A stretch of DNA of 64,000 nucleotides from an uncultured Rubritalea sp. (GCA_937923145.1 CALAJT010000013.1:43475-107474); one strand, 5' to 3'; counted from the stretch's first letter, positions 17,652 through 27,701 are shown. Notes: a model not told the origin generated them from the letters alone. Made by a program: numbers and translations.

Positions 17652-20354
17652 ATGATAGCTGGGACTCCGAAAGGAAAATTAAAATTTGATCCTAAATCTC
17701 TTCATTTCGAGGAGATTGGCTTGTATTTAGACGGTCACCGACCGAAATCTCTGGCTTTCGTCTCGCATGCTCATGCAGATCACTTCGCTCCGCACGATAA
17801 GATCATCTGTAGCAAAGGGACAGCTTATCTGTTAGAGAAAAGATTCCGTGTCGACCCAGCTCAGCTTATAGGTTTGGATTGGGATTCACCCTATCAGATT
17901 GATGATCACACTATCCGTCTTTTTCCAGCTGGACACATAGCAGGATCAGCCATGATTCTCATTACTAAGGATGATGAAAGTTTGCTCTACACTGGCGACT
18001 TCAAAACTAGGCAATCTTTAACAGCCGAGCCTCCTATTTTCCCGAAAGCAGATATTCTAGTGATGGAATCTACGTTCGGTTTACCTCATTTCGAATTTCC
18101 CTCTGCCGAAGTTATCCACCGAGAATTAGTAGAGTTCGCGGAGGCGGCTTTAGCAGATGACTGTGCGCCAATAGTGCTAGGATATTCTCTAGGTAAGGCG
18201 CAAGAAGCTCATGCGATTCTAGCCGAAGCAGGAATCCCAGTCGTTCTACACCGCACAGTCTATGAGATGGCGAAGGCATTCAACACACTAGACATCTATC
18301 CACTCCCAGAACCTCAGCGGTTAGAAAAGAAAATCCCTGAAGGACATGCGCTGATAGCGCCTCCGAATATGATCCGCTCTAGAGCACTGAGAACGATTAA
18401 AAAGAAGCGTTCAGTTATGCTCACAGGATGGGCTCTAAACCCTAGCGCTATCTACCGCTACCAAACGGACGAAGTAATCTGCCTATCAGATCACGCTGAC
18501 TTCCCTGGATTGCTAGAGGCAGTGGAAAAAGTAGACCCTACGCTAATCTATACCTTGCACGGATCTACCAAGGAATTCGCTGCGGAGCTCAGATCTAGAG
18601 GTCGCGAAGCATGGTCGATCTACGGAGACGATCAGCTAGAACTACTAGCTAAACGGTCGCTCTCATCTGTAGATCATTCCGCCCCAGATCTCGAAAGACC
18701 AGACTGCCAAATGTCGCAACTTTCAGATTTACTGCAGCAACTTCAGTTAAACGGATCGCGTCTTAAGAAAATCGAACTACTCGCGGATTTCATAAAGCCA
18801 CTTAATGAGACAGATCTAAAAATCGTGCTGAACTGGCTCCGCGAAACTCGGATCAATCGCCTAGGACCATCGATCATCAAACAAGGGATATTGCAAGCTG
18901 CAGCCCAACCACTAGCTCGCTACAAAACGATATCAGCTCAGCAAAATGACTCAGCAAGAACGGGACGCATCATGCTGGAGCTAGCGATGTTAGATCCACA
19001 TTCGTTCTCTTTTCAAAATATCCATGCAGAGTTTACTAAGATCAACGAGATTTCGGTTCAATTAGAGAAAGTCAGCCTCTTTACAGCCTTACTAAAACGA
19101 AATCACCCGCGAGAAGGGGAGACAATCATTCGCTTAGCAAGTGGAGGTATACGAGCAGGGGTTAAAGACGGTCTGTTAGAAGAAGCTGCCGCTAAAGCAT
19201 TCGGAGTGAAATCCACTGAGCTTCGTCGTACACACATGCTTACAGGCAACCTTGCTGAGACCGCTATTTTAGCAAAAAATGACGAGTTAGACACTGCCAG
19301 ACTTGAAGTAGGCACGGCAATCAAACCTATGCTAGCCTCACCAGCGACTGATGTAGAAAAGATTCAAGAGTGGCACGAAAAACTAGACACTGATGCACCA
19401 CTCTGGGTCGAAGAAAAATACGATGGTATCCGTGCTCAGCTACACGTCAGCAAAATAGAAGCTCACCTTTACTCCCGAGATTTAAAACCTCTCGATGAAC
19501 AATTCCCTGAGCTAGTCGCTGCCGCGAAATCTCTGCCGCCCTGTATTTTAGACGGTGAGATAATCGCCTTTATGCCAGGAGCAGATGCGAAGAAGCTTAC
19601 TTTTAACGACATTCAAAAACGCCTAGGTCGTAAGAATATGTCACTAGCTCAGGGAGATCTTTTCGGAGGTTCATCCGTGCCTGTTTCATTCGTAGCCTTT
19701 GACTGTCTCTGGTCTAAATCTTCTAAGGGCAATCTTTTTGAGCAGCCTTTGACTGAGCGCAGAGCAGAACTTGAAAGCTTAAAATTAAAGTATCCTTTTC
19801 AATGTATTGGTCTTGAAAGAATCTCACCTGATAACTCTAGCCGATTAGAGGAAGCCTTCAAATCTGCATTAAAAGACGATAACGAAGGGCTCATTCTCAA
19901 AGATGACCGCACTTCTTACCAACCAGGCAGAAGGGGCAGGGCATGGATGAAGCTCAAGGGGGTGATGCCTACGCTAGACTGCATCGTCATCGCAGCCCAG
20001 CAGGGACATGGTAAACGTGCTGGAGTGCTGTCGGATTATACCTTTGCTATCCGAGACGATGAAACAGGTGATCTAGTGATACTAGGTAAAGCTTATAGTG
20101 GTCTAACAGATGATGAAATCGAAGAACTCACTGTCCACTTCGAACGTACCACAATAGGTAGACCACAGCGCAAAATTCATGAGCTAGATCCGACGACAGT
20201 TTTAGAAATAGCATTCGATAGAATTTCTCCATCGAAGCGTCACAACTCAGGATTAGCCCTAAGATTCCCACGTATCAAGGCGATCCGTAGAGACAAGACG
20301 ATAGATGATATCGACACCCTATCAACTGCCCGAAGCCTAGTCTACAAAAAGTAA
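17652..20354 (+). CDS. fused ligase-associated MBL exonuclease and ATP-dependent DNA ligase
   Basis: A 900-residue fusion of two enzymes usually encoded by neighbouring genes. Residues 1 to about 340 form a metallo-beta-lactamase/beta-CASP nuclease (HAHADH near 38-43, YTGDFKTR, ESTFG, GYSLGKAQE, LHGSTKEF), the ligase-associated DNA exonuclease. From about residue 355 on it is an ATP-dependent DNA ligase. It begins with an N-terminal DNA-binding domain, then the nucleotidyl-acceptor Lys589 in EEKYDGIRAQ, YSRDLKPLDEQFPEL, ILDGEI, EGLILKDD and WMKLKG, and ends with an OB-fold domain. It would trim and then seal DNA ends in repair. The helicase gene starts 1 nt after its stop. The fusion looks genuine: one frame, no internal stop, and a linker of about 20 residues. 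Confidence 0.93.
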   Translation: MIAGTPKGKLKFDPKSLHFEEIGLYLDGHRPKSLAFVSHAHADHFAPHDKIICSKGTAYLLEKRFRVDPAQLIGLDWDSPYQIDDHTIRLFPAGHIAGSAMILITKDDESLLYTGDFKTRQSLTAEPPIFPKADILVMESTFGLPHFEFPSAEVIHRELVEFAEAALADDCAPIVLGYSLGKAQEAHAILAEAGIPVVLHRTVYEMAKAFNTLDIYPLPEPQRLEKKIPEGHALIAPPNMIRSRALRTIKKKRSVMLTGWALNPSAIYRYQTDEVICLSDHADFPGLLEAVEKVDPTLIYTLHGSTKEFAAELRSRGREAWSIYGDDQLELLAKRSLSSVDHSAPDLERPDCQMSQLSDLLQQLQLNGSRLKKIELLADFIKPLNETDLKIVLNWLRETRINRLGPSIIKQGILQAAAQPLARYKTISAQQNDSARTGRIMLELAMLDPHSFSFQNIHAEFTKINEISVQLEKVSLFTALLKRNHPREGETIIRLASGGIRAGVKDGLLEEAAAKAFGVKSTELRRTHMLTGNLAETAILAKNDELDTARLEVGTAIKPMLASPATDVEKIQEWHEKLDTDAPLWVEEKYDGIRAQLHVSKIEAHLYSRDLKPLDEQFPELVAAAKSLPPCILDGEIIAFMPGADAKKLTFNDIQKRLGRKNMSLAQGDLFGGSSVPVSFVAFDCLWSKSSKGNLFEQPLTERRAELESLKLKYPFQCIGLERISPDNSSRLEEAFKSALKDDNEGLILKDDRTSYQPGRRGRAWMKLKGVMPTLDCIVIAAQQGHGKRAGVLSDYTFAIRDDETGDLVILGKAYSGLTDDEIEELTVHFERTTIGRPQRKIHELDPTTVLEIAFDRISPSKRHNSGLALRFPRIKAIRRDKTIDDIDTLSTARSLVYKK

Positions 20355-20355
20355 T

Positions 20356-22797
20356 ATGCACAAATCTCTATCAGATTGGATCAAGAAAAAGAAATGGAAA
20401 CCATTCCAATTTCAGAAAGACACGTGGCAAAGTTTCCGAGAGGGGAACTCAGGGGTGCTCCATGCACCTACTGGTTTTGGTAAGACATTAGCAGTCTATC
20501 TAGGACCACTCTCTGAAACCCTAGATGAGCACGGCACAGAGATTAGTGATAAAGAATCTAAAGCCCTAGGCTGCCAAATTATCTGGCTCACCCCACTCCG
20601 AGCACTGGCTAATGACACCTTAAATGCACTTCAAGAGCCAGTTAAATGTCTAGGTCTTAATCTAAACGTGGATGCTAGAACTGGTGATACAAGCTCCTAC
20701 AGAAAAGCAAAACTAAGAGAGCAATTTCCATACTGTTTAGTAACTACGCCAGAATCTCTATCACTGCTACTAACATACCCTGACACCAAAGAAAAATTAG
20801 CCAATCTGAAATGTGTAATTATCGATGAATGGCACGAGCTTATAGGCAATAAACGCGGAGTGCAGACAGAGTTAGTTTTAACAAGACTGAGGCACTGGAA
20901 TCCAAGCATGAGAACTTGGGCTTTATCTGCAACGCTAGGAAATATCGATGAAGCGATTCTTCCTCTGAAACCGTCAGGAAGTGAAGAAGGATTTGAAACA
21001 ATCACTGCGGATCTTAAAAAGAAGATGGTGATCAACACTCTCATTCCTAAACGAATGGAGTCCTTTCCATGGTCTGGTCATATAGGCACACGATTAGCAG
21101 CAGATGTTTGCAGACTGTTAGAGAAAAAGCGCACCACTCTGCTTTTCACCAACACCCGAGCACAGACGGAAATCTGGTATCAAGAAATACTAAAACGAAA
21201 GCCAGACTGGGCAGACCTAATCGCGATCCATCATGGCTCCCTAAGCAAGCAAGACCGTGCTGAGGTAGAGCAAAAACTAAAGCAAGGGAAAGTCCGCTGT
21301 GTGGTTTGCACCTCATCGTTAGACTTAGGGATAGATTTCTCACCGGTTGACCAAGTTGTGCAGATCGGTTCTCCTAAGGGGATTGCTAGATTGATCCAAA
21401 GAGCGGGAAGATCTGGACACCGACCTGGTCAAACTTCACGTATCACCTGTGTTCCTACGAATGCGCTAGAGCTGATAGAATTCGCAGCAGCTAGAGATTC
21501 GTGGGAAAAGTCAGAGATCGAATCTCGTCAATTACTAGAGAAGCCTCTGGATGTTCTAGTCCAGCACTTAGTTACGCTAGTAATTGGCGAACCAATGAGC
21601 GTTGCTAAACTAAAGAAGGAAATTCTAACAAGCTACACCTACCGAAATATTAAGGTAAAGGAATGGAAGTGGGCAATCGATTTCATCACCAATGGGGGAG
21701 CTCTGGCAGCCTATCCGCAGTATGAAAAAGCGAAGATTGAGAAAGGTAAACTGACTGTCACTGATAAGCGAATTATTCAGCTTCACAGAATGAACATTGG
21801 GACGATCACATCAGACTCAGCTATACTCATCAAATACGCCAATGGTCATACATTAGGAACAATCGAAGAAAATTTCATCACTAAGTTAAAACCTGGTAAG
21901 CAATTTGTCTTTGCTGGCAAGCGACTAGAGTTAGTCAGATTCTATAAACTCACTGCCACAGTTAAAAACGCCACTAAGAAAATGAAAGGTGATGTTCCGT
22001 CTTGGAATGGTGGACGTATGCCACTCTCTTCAGAACTAGCTACCGCTGTGGCAGGCAAAATCCATACACCAGATGAAAGCCGGGAAATGAAAGCAGTGAT
22101 GCCCATTCTAAATATTCAGTCGAAATGGTCTGCTCTACCAAGTATAGATACACTACTTATAGAACACACCCGTTCGCGAGAAGGTGAGCACATGTTTTTT
22201 TATCCTTTTGCTGGGAGGCTAGTGCACGAGGGGCTTGCCGCACTAGTAGCTTATCGAATGACGCGTGATATGTCGGACTCCGTCCATGTGACTCAGAATG
22301 ACTACGGGTTCTCTCTAACAGCCCGCTCAGGGCTGAACCTGAATGAAGACTTAATTAGAGCCTGCTTTTCTACAAAAAATCTCATTGATGATTTACAAAA
22401 ATGTATGAACACAGCTGAGCTAGCGAGGCGACAGTTTAGAGAAGTAGCTCGCGTGGCTGGACTCATCGTTCCGCAGCTTCCTGGAAAGCACCGCAAGAGT
22501 AGAGATTTACAAGTCTCAGCGAAATTACTTTATGAAGTTTTTCAGCGCTATGATTCAGATAACCTATTAATCAAACAAGCGAGCGATGAGATCCTCACCA
22601 AGCAACTAGAGATAAATCGTCTTAAGAAAACACTTGATGAAATATCAAAGAAGCCACTAGAGCTAAAAGAAACTGAGCGCTTAACTCCGATGGCTTTCCC
22701 ACTCTGGGCGGATCGCTTGTCTGCTTACTTGCCAGCAGGTGATGCTGTAACTAGACTAGAAAAAATGCTAGCCCGCTTACAAAAAGAATCTCAGTAA
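20356..22797 (+). CDS. ligase-associated DEXH helicase (Lhr family)
   Basis: An 813-residue superfamily 2 helicase of the Lhr-like, ligase-associated group. Motif I is HAPTGFGKTLA, motif II IIDEWHEL (the DEWH form typical of this group), motif III WALSATLGN, and motif VI RLIQRAGRSGHRPGQ. The C-terminal third holds the Lhr winged-helix and core-specific domains. It is a 3'-5' DNA translocase and unwinding enzyme by family knowledge. It starts 1 nt after the exonuclease-ligase gene, and its stop overlaps the start of the phosphoesterase gene (TAATG), so all three are translationally coupled. Confidence 0.93.
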   Translation: MHKSLSDWIKKKKWKPFQFQKDTWQSFREGNSGVLHAPTGFGKTLAVYLGPLSETLDEHGTEISDKESKALGCQIIWLTPLRALANDTLNALQEPVKCLGLNLNVDARTGDTSSYRKAKLREQFPYCLVTTPESLSLLLTYPDTKEKLANLKCVIIDEWHELIGNKRGVQTELVLTRLRHWNPSMRTWALSATLGNIDEAILPLKPSGSEEGFETITADLKKKMVINTLIPKRMESFPWSGHIGTRLAADVCRLLEKKRTTLLFTNTRAQTEIWYQEILKRKPDWADLIAIHHGSLSKQDRAEVEQKLKQGKVRCVVCTSSLDLGIDFSPVDQVVQIGSPKGIARLIQRAGRSGHRPGQTSRITCVPTNALELIEFAAARDSWEKSEIESRQLLEKPLDVLVQHLVTLVIGEPMSVAKLKKEILTSYTYRNIKVKEWKWAIDFITNGGALAAYPQYEKAKIEKGKLTVTDKRIIQLHRMNIGTITSDSAILIKYANGHTLGTIEENFITKLKPGKQFVFAGKRLELVRFYKLTATVKNATKKMKGDVPSWNGGRMPLSSELATAVAGKIHTPDESREMKAVMPILNIQSKWSALPSIDTLLIEHTRSREGEHMFFYPFAGRLVHEGLAALVAYRMTRDMSDSVHVTQNDYGFSLTARSGLNLNEDLIRACFSTKNLIDDLQKCMNTAELARRQFREVARVAGLIVPQLPGKHRKSRDLQVSAKLLYEVFQRYDSDNLLIKQASDEILTKQLEINRLKKTLDEISKKPLELKETERLTPMAFPLWADRLSAYLPAGDAVTRLEKMLARLQKESQ

Positions 22798-23447
22798 TGA
22801 CCATTAATTTAGGAAAAACACCAGTAACCTTACTCCCCGAGTTCGGCGTCCTTTTGCCCAACTCTAAGACGCTCGTACTAGCCGATATTCATTTAGGAAA
22901 GTCAGCGACATTCCGTACTCGTGGGCTTCCTGTTCCAGAGGGAGATACCGCAGAAGATTTAGAGAGAATCAGTGCAATGATTCAGCGTTACAGTGCAAAG
23001 CAATTAGTCATAGCTGGCGACATGGTGCATGCATCAGATGGTCTCACAGAATATACTCTCAGTAGTTTAAGAGCTTGGTTATCAGAATCATCAATCCCAG
23101 TAATACTCACTGAAGGCAACCACGACAGAAAATCATTTCTCCCTGAGCTTAAATTAGAGAGAGTGAAGTCTTTCCTAGTAGAAGAACTCAGGATAGCCCA
23201 TGAGCCTAAAGACCTACCAAAAGAGTCTCCCGGAATAGCAGGTCACATCCACCCATCCTATAGACTCAAAGACACCGCCAGAAGTAGCATGACACTAAAA
23301 GGATACCACCTCTGTTACCCACACCACCTAGTCTTACCAGCATTCTCACACTTCACTGGCACACATTCTATCACTCCAGCTAGAGGGGACAGGTTCATCT
23401 CAGTGACTGATAGTCAGCTCCATGAGATACCTCTTAGGTTTGCTTAA
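22797..23447 (+). CDS. pdeM: ligase-associated metallophosphoesterase PdeM
   Basis: A 216-residue calcineurin-like phosphoesterase. Metal-binding blocks are LADIHLGKSATFR, IAGDMVHASDG, TEGNHDRKS and AGHIHPSY. These are the PdeM (ligase-associated MPE) signatures, and the operon position next to the ligase-associated helicase confirms the group. Homologues hydrolyse phosphodiesters and are thought to process DNA ends. Its start codon shares a base with the helicase stop. The convergent neighbour overlaps its 3' end by 14 bp. Confidence 0.92.
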   Translation: MTINLGKTPVTLLPEFGVLLPNSKTLVLADIHLGKSATFRTRGLPVPEGDTAEDLERISAMIQRYSAKQLVIAGDMVHASDGLTEYTLSSLRAWLSESSIPVILTEGNHDRKSFLPELKLERVKSFLVEELRIAHEPKDLPKESPGIAGHIHPSYRLKDTARSSMTLKGYHLCYPHHLVLPAFSHFTGTHSITPARGDRFISVTDSQLHEIPLRFA

Positions 23448-23985
23448 GTCTTCCTTGAATAGCAGCTTCCAGCAAATGATAGTTTTTCTTACCTATCGGT
23501 TTTAAGCTTAAGATTGTTCCTGATGTTTCTTGTTCGCTAGAATGAAGTTTGAGCGTGTCTTCTTCGACTTCAGCATGGTGGATGTCTGACCAGAAGATGA
23601 CCTGTAAGTTCTCTTGAGCTTTAAAGAATGGGAAGATTTCTACTCCCATTGGAGTGAGGATTAGGTAGGCATGGCGGATACATTGAAATGCGATGCGTAG
23701 GCAGATGAAGGAGGGGATCAGTGGTAAGAGTGACATCCACCAGTATTCATCGAAATCCGCATGCCAAGGTCCCCAGTTTACAAACATACAGAAGAGCGAA
23801 CTGATAAATAACATTGCGAAAATTACGGTAAGGACAAAAAAGAAGCTCGCTTGAGCGGTTCTAGTGAAACGAATTTCTTTTTCCTGCTCGGCGATGTTTT
23901 TATGCGGAGCAGTGAAGATGCGCTTGAGTAATCCAGCGCCATCGCGTGGGTCGACCTCCTCATCATTATGTTCTTTCTCTAGCAT
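23434..23985 (-). CDS. hypothetical membrane protein (two TM helices, YcxB/PH-like C-terminus)
   Basis: A 183-residue protein with a charged N-terminal tail, two hydrophobic helices (about residues 49-71 and 84-102) and a C-terminal beta-rich stretch (MGVEIFPFFKAQENLQVIFWSDI) that resembles the small PH-like domains of bacterial two-helix membrane proteins. It is the last gene of the plsY-gpsA minus-strand run (32-nt gap to the methyltransferase). Function is unknown. Confidence 0.6.
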   Translation of the reverse strand: MLEKEHNDEEVDPRDGAGLLKRIFTAPHKNIAEQEKEIRFTRTAQASFFFVLTVIFAMLFISSLFCMFVNWGPWHADFDEYWWMSLLPLIPSFICLRIAFQCIRHAYLILTPMGVEIFPFFKAQENLQVIFWSDIHHAEVEEDTLKLHSSEQETSGTILSLKPIGKKNYHLLEAAIQGRLKQT

Positions 23986-24017
23986 CTATTCGTTAGTAAG
24001 CGTTACTGCTAATTTGT

Positions 24018-24791
24018 TCAAATTTTAGAAGCGATAACTGTGAGTAGGTGGGCGTCTGGGTGAGTCGCTGTTTCAGGTTCTAGGTCTGTGATAAGTTGCT
24101 TCACTTTCCAGCCAGTTAGCTCTAGGAGTAAACAGATTTCCGGATAAGTATACCACTGGAGGTCTTGTGTGCTTCTGTGTTGCTTCTTTTTACTTGAGCC
24201 AGAGACAGGGTGAGAGACAGAGTATTGGTGTCGTCTATTTAGAGTTTGCCTTAGACGGTTAATACTAAATTTGGTTTTGCACAGAGCGGTAGATCCATCA
24301 CTGAGTTTAGCCTGATGATCATCATACCAATCTCCCTCAGTAAGTTCACCCGCAATTTCTGCCCATGGGATGAAGCTAGTAAAGTAGAGAAGCCCATCAT
24401 TACTAGTAAAGTCGTGAACATTACGCAGTGTTTTTTCAAAGCCCGCCCTATCTAGTAGTTGAATAGTAAATGCTGGAATGGAAACTCGTTCGTAGATTTT
24501 CTCAGTTTTAAAATCAAGTATATCGCAGGTATGAATTTCTGGCTCTAGCTCTAGCCCTAGCCCTAGCTCGTTAGCATTTTTGGCAAGTAGTTTGGTCATG
24601 TCAGCGGAGATTTCTACTCCATCGATAGGATGCCCATTTTCTAGTAGGGGAAGTAGTAATCTACCCGAGCCACAGCCGATCTCTAGAGATAATTTTTTTT
24701 CATGAAATGCCTCTAGCAATGGCAGTTCGGAAATGACGTCTTCCTGATTCCAGAAGAGGTCGTGAAGTTCGGCTTCTAGATCAGTATACAC
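24018..24791 (-). CDS. class I SAM-dependent methyltransferase
   Basis: A 257-residue methyltransferase. The SAM-binding motif LEIGCGSGRLLLPLL lies at about residues 36-50, followed by the acidic VEISADM and the CDILDF strand. The C-terminal part has an added beta-sheet typical of small-molecule methyltransferases. Residues near 75-82 (LGLGLELEPE) come from a short imperfect 6-bp tandem repeat in the DNA. Substrate is unknown. The gene follows the antiporter gene by 5 nt. Confidence 0.8.
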   Translation of the reverse strand: MYTDLEAELHDLFWNQEDVISELPLLEAFHEKKLSLEIGCGSGRLLLPLLENGHPIDGVEISADMTKLLAKNANELGLGLELEPEIHTCDILDFKTEKIYERVSIPAFTIQLLDRAGFEKTLRNVHDFTSNDGLLYFTSFIPWAEIAGELTEGDWYDDHQAKLSDGSTALCKTKFSINRLRQTLNRRHQYSVSHPVSGSSKKKQHRSTQDLQWYTYPEICLLLELTGWKVKQLITDLEPETATHPDAHLLTVIASKI

Positions 24792-24796
24792 TTCTT

Positions 24797-26665
24797 TTAT
24801 TGAGTTTTGAGGAGTTCGTCTGGCACTAATGCATAGACAGAGGTATTCGGAGCAATCTTTTTAGTATCCTCGGCAGCTGGACGGAGTCCCTTATCTTCAG
24901 AATTTAGGAAGAGAATAATTGCTTCAGGGTTATCCTCGGTGAACTTCTCATGAGTGTATTGCTCAGAGATAGTCGTTTTCTTAACTTTAGCACCGGCTAC
25001 TACAAGCCTTCCTAGCTGAGAATGATTTGGTCTGCCGGGAAACAGGATTCTACTGCGCATCATAGATGATACCGCAGTAGTGTGATGTTGTTTGTCATCT
25101 AGAGGAGCTACTTGCCAGATGTCAGCGGATCCGAAAATGTGGTTGAATTCTTTAGCGGCAAGACTGTTGACCTCATCGTTTGGTGTGCCCGCAATCAACT
25201 GACCGATACCAGTTATGTCTAGTTCTTCCTCTACATATTCGGAAAGAATATTGGCTCTAGTTGCAGGGATGTTTTCCATTTTAGCTGCTGCGATGTTGGT
25301 GTAGTTTGTATCGAGCATGAGGACATCATGACCATCATCGTGTAGTGCCTTGGCTAGTAGACGTGCCCAACCATTGGCACCTGCGAAGAGAACACCGCGC
25401 GGGTTCTTAGATGCTAAGCCAAGTCTGTTGGCTAGAGGCGCAGCGAGTAGACCGTAAAAAGTGACTGTTCCTACAATGACGATGAATACCATAGGCACCA
25501 TTTGCTGAGCCTGTTCTGTGATCTCAGGAGTGATGATATCTTTCAGTTCCTCATGATGCGATGCATGCTCTAGTTCGAGTGCGAAAATGGAAGTAACCGC
25601 TGCAGCTACGATTCCTCTTGGAGCCAGTGACGCTAGGAAGAGTTGTTCCTTGAAGCTAGTCTTCTTAGAAAACAGGTTTGATATAAAGATCGAAGCAGGG
25701 CGTACTACGAAAATGAGAAGTGCGAGTAGGAGTAGACCATCTATAGCTACTGACTGTAGGTCATCTGTATTGACACGCCCAGAAAGCACGATGAATAGTA
25801 ACGAGATAATGAGAACTCTGAGGTTTTCTTTGAATTCTAGAATATGTTTCACCGAGACAGATTTCTGATTCGCTAGAGCAATACCTAGGACTGTGACTGT
25901 AAGAAGACCTGATTCCTTTACAAAGAAGTTTGAAGCAGAAAACGCCACAGCGATAACCGAGATGATAAAGACTGAGTGAAGGAAGTCTGGAATGAGGTGG
26001 TGCTTCAGTAGTAGTTCGATAAGCTTTGAGAGAATTAAAGCAAATACTACTCCAATGAGTAGTGTCTTACCAATGGTGATGAGCACTGTGGTACGAGCGG
26101 ATTCCAAGTCTCCAGATGTTGCTGCTTGAAAGATAAGCACAGCCATCATAGCTCCGATTGGGTCTACTACGATACCTTCCCATTTCACGATGGAGCCTAC
26201 CTTTCGGGATGGTTTGATGTGGCGGATTAGCGGAGCAATAACCGTAGGGCCTGTAACTACGAGGATTGATCCTAGAATAGCAGCGACTCTCCAGTTCCAG
26301 TTAAAAATATAGATGCCAATGGCGGTGGTCAGGACGAAAGCTATCGCTACACCTACGGTACAAAGACGCAGTACAGGAGAGCCACTTTCTCGGAGTTCTG
26401 AGAATTTAAGAGTCAGGCCACCTTCGAAAAGAATAATGGCGACTGATAACCCTACTATGGGAAGTAGAAGTGTTTCACCTAGGTTGTCTTTAAGATAGTT
26501 GTCGATGCTTATATCAAAAAGAAAAGCGGCTCCGAAACCGAATGCTAAAAGAAGAAGAATAGAAGGGAACTTGAATCTCCAGGCTAGCCACTGAGCCAAG
26601 ATTCCGAGACCTAAGATGATAGTGAGGTATAGACCGAAGTCGATATTTGCAAAGTTATGTAACAT
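24797..26665 (-). CDS. CPA1-type cation/proton antiporter with a TrkA-N domain
   Basis: A 622-residue protein with about 12 transmembrane helices in the first 400 residues (Na+/H+ exchanger fold: ILFEGGLTL, VVTGPTVIAPLIRHI, WEGIVVDPIGAM). A cytoplasmic Rossmann-type TrkA-N domain follows from about residue 420 (GVLFAGANGWARLLAKAL). The paired acidic transport residue is the Asp in the VVDPIG motif region. Nucleotide binding to the C-terminal domain probably gates transport. It is 29 nt after gpsA on the same strand. Confidence 0.85.
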   Translation of the reverse strand: MLHNFANIDFGLYLTIILGLGILAQWLAWRFKFPSILLLLAFGFGAAFLFDISIDNYLKDNLGETLLLPIVGLSVAIILFEGGLTLKFSELRESGSPVLRLCTVGVAIAFVLTTAIGIYIFNWNWRVAAILGSILVVTGPTVIAPLIRHIKPSRKVGSIVKWEGIVVDPIGAMMAVLIFQAATSGDLESARTTVLITIGKTLLIGVVFALILSKLIELLLKHHLIPDFLHSVFIISVIAVAFSASNFFVKESGLLTVTVLGIALANQKSVSVKHILEFKENLRVLIISLLFIVLSGRVNTDDLQSVAIDGLLLLALLIFVVRPASIFISNLFSKKTSFKEQLFLASLAPRGIVAAAVTSIFALELEHASHHEELKDIITPEITEQAQQMVPMVFIVIVGTVTFYGLLAAPLANRLGLASKNPRGVLFAGANGWARLLAKALHDDGHDVLMLDTNYTNIAAAKMENIPATRANILSEYVEEELDITGIGQLIAGTPNDEVNSLAAKEFNHIFGSADIWQVAPLDDKQHHTTAVSSMMRSRILFPGRPNHSQLGRLVVAGAKVKKTTISEQYTHEKFTEDNPEAIILFLNSEDKGLRPAAEDTKKIAPNTSVYALVPDELLKTQ

Positions 26666-26694
26666 AAGTAAATGAAGGTGAAAATGGGACAGAA

Positions 26695-27699
26695 TTATTC
26701 TGCTTTAGGATCTCTACTGAGTAATTCCTGAAGCGCTAATGATGCGGGTTTGTTTTCGTATAGAATCTCGTAAACTGCCTTGATAATTGGAGTTTCAAAG
26801 TCCATTTTCCTGGCTTCTTCATAGATAGAGCGCGTGTTAGGAACGCCTTCTGCAACCATGCCAAGTTGATCACACGCTTCTTCTAAAGTGAAGCCTTCAC
26901 CGAGAGCTTTTCCGACACGATTATTTCTAGAGTGAGGCGAGTAGCAAGTAGTCATCAGGTCGCCAACTCCAGATAGCCCTACGAAGGTCTCTGGCTGTCC
27001 TCCTAGAGCGATTCCGAGACGTGTCATTTCTGAAAGTCCACGTGTGACGAGTGCTGCGATCGCATTGTCGCCAAGTCCAATTCCGGCTGCGATTCCAGCC
27101 GCGATAGCAAAGACGTTTTTCAACGCACCGCCGAGTTCGATACCAGCAACGTCAGTAGATCGGTAAGTCCTGAAATTTAGTGTGGTGAAGAAGTGTTGGA
27201 GTTCCTCAGAAAGGTCAGGACATAGACTGCCAACGACTGTGCAGGTAGCGAGGTTCACTGCTACTTCCTCTGCATGGTTAGGTCCTGATAGGACAGCGAT
27301 AGGGTTTTTAGGAAGCGACTCGTGGATGATATTACTCATGCGCGCACCTGTTCCACGCTCTATTCCTTTGGCACATGAAATGAGTGGTGTAGTAGAAGGC
27401 AGACCGATGCTGGAGAGCTTCTCAGCCATTTCGCGTGTTGCGGAAGTAGGCACTACGAAAAGAACAATATCTGCATCTAGAGTCTCTTTAAGATCTGTAG
27501 TGCTAGTGATATTTTTAGGAAGAGTTATCTTAGGCAAATAATGAGAATTCTTATGGTCAGTGTTAATTTCATTAGCGCTCTTCTTAGAACGTGAGATGAT
27601 GACTACTTCTTTGAAATTTTCAGCGACTACCATTGCTAAAGCAGTTCCCCATGATCCTGAACCTAGGATGATGGCTTTGTTGTTAGGGATCTTGTCCAT
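26695..27699 (-). CDS. gpsA: glycerol-3-phosphate dehydrogenase [NAD(P)+]
   Basis: A 334-residue enzyme that reduces dihydroxyacetone phosphate to sn-glycerol 3-phosphate for phospholipid synthesis. The N-terminal dinucleotide motif is ILGSGSWGTALA, and the catalytic region has SGPNHAEEVA, then GGALKNVFAIAAGI with the active-site Lys, and GLSGVGDLMTTCYS. Length is standard. It lies 2 nt after plsY, so the two steps that make lysophosphatidate are encoded together. Confidence 0.96.
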   Translation of the reverse strand: MDKIPNNKAIILGSGSWGTALAMVVAENFKEVVIISRSKKSANEINTDHKNSHYLPKITLPKNITSTTDLKETLDADIVLFVVPTSATREMAEKLSSIGLPSTTPLISCAKGIERGTGARMSNIIHESLPKNPIAVLSGPNHAEEVAVNLATCTVVGSLCPDLSEELQHFFTTLNFRTYRSTDVAGIELGGALKNVFAIAAGIAAGIGLGDNAIAALVTRGLSEMTRLGIALGGQPETFVGLSGVGDLMTTCYSPHSRNNRVGKALGEGFTLEEACDQLGMVAEGVPNTRSIYEEARKMDFETPIIKAVYEILYENKPASLALQELLSRDPKAE

Positions 27700-27701
27700 G
27701 T

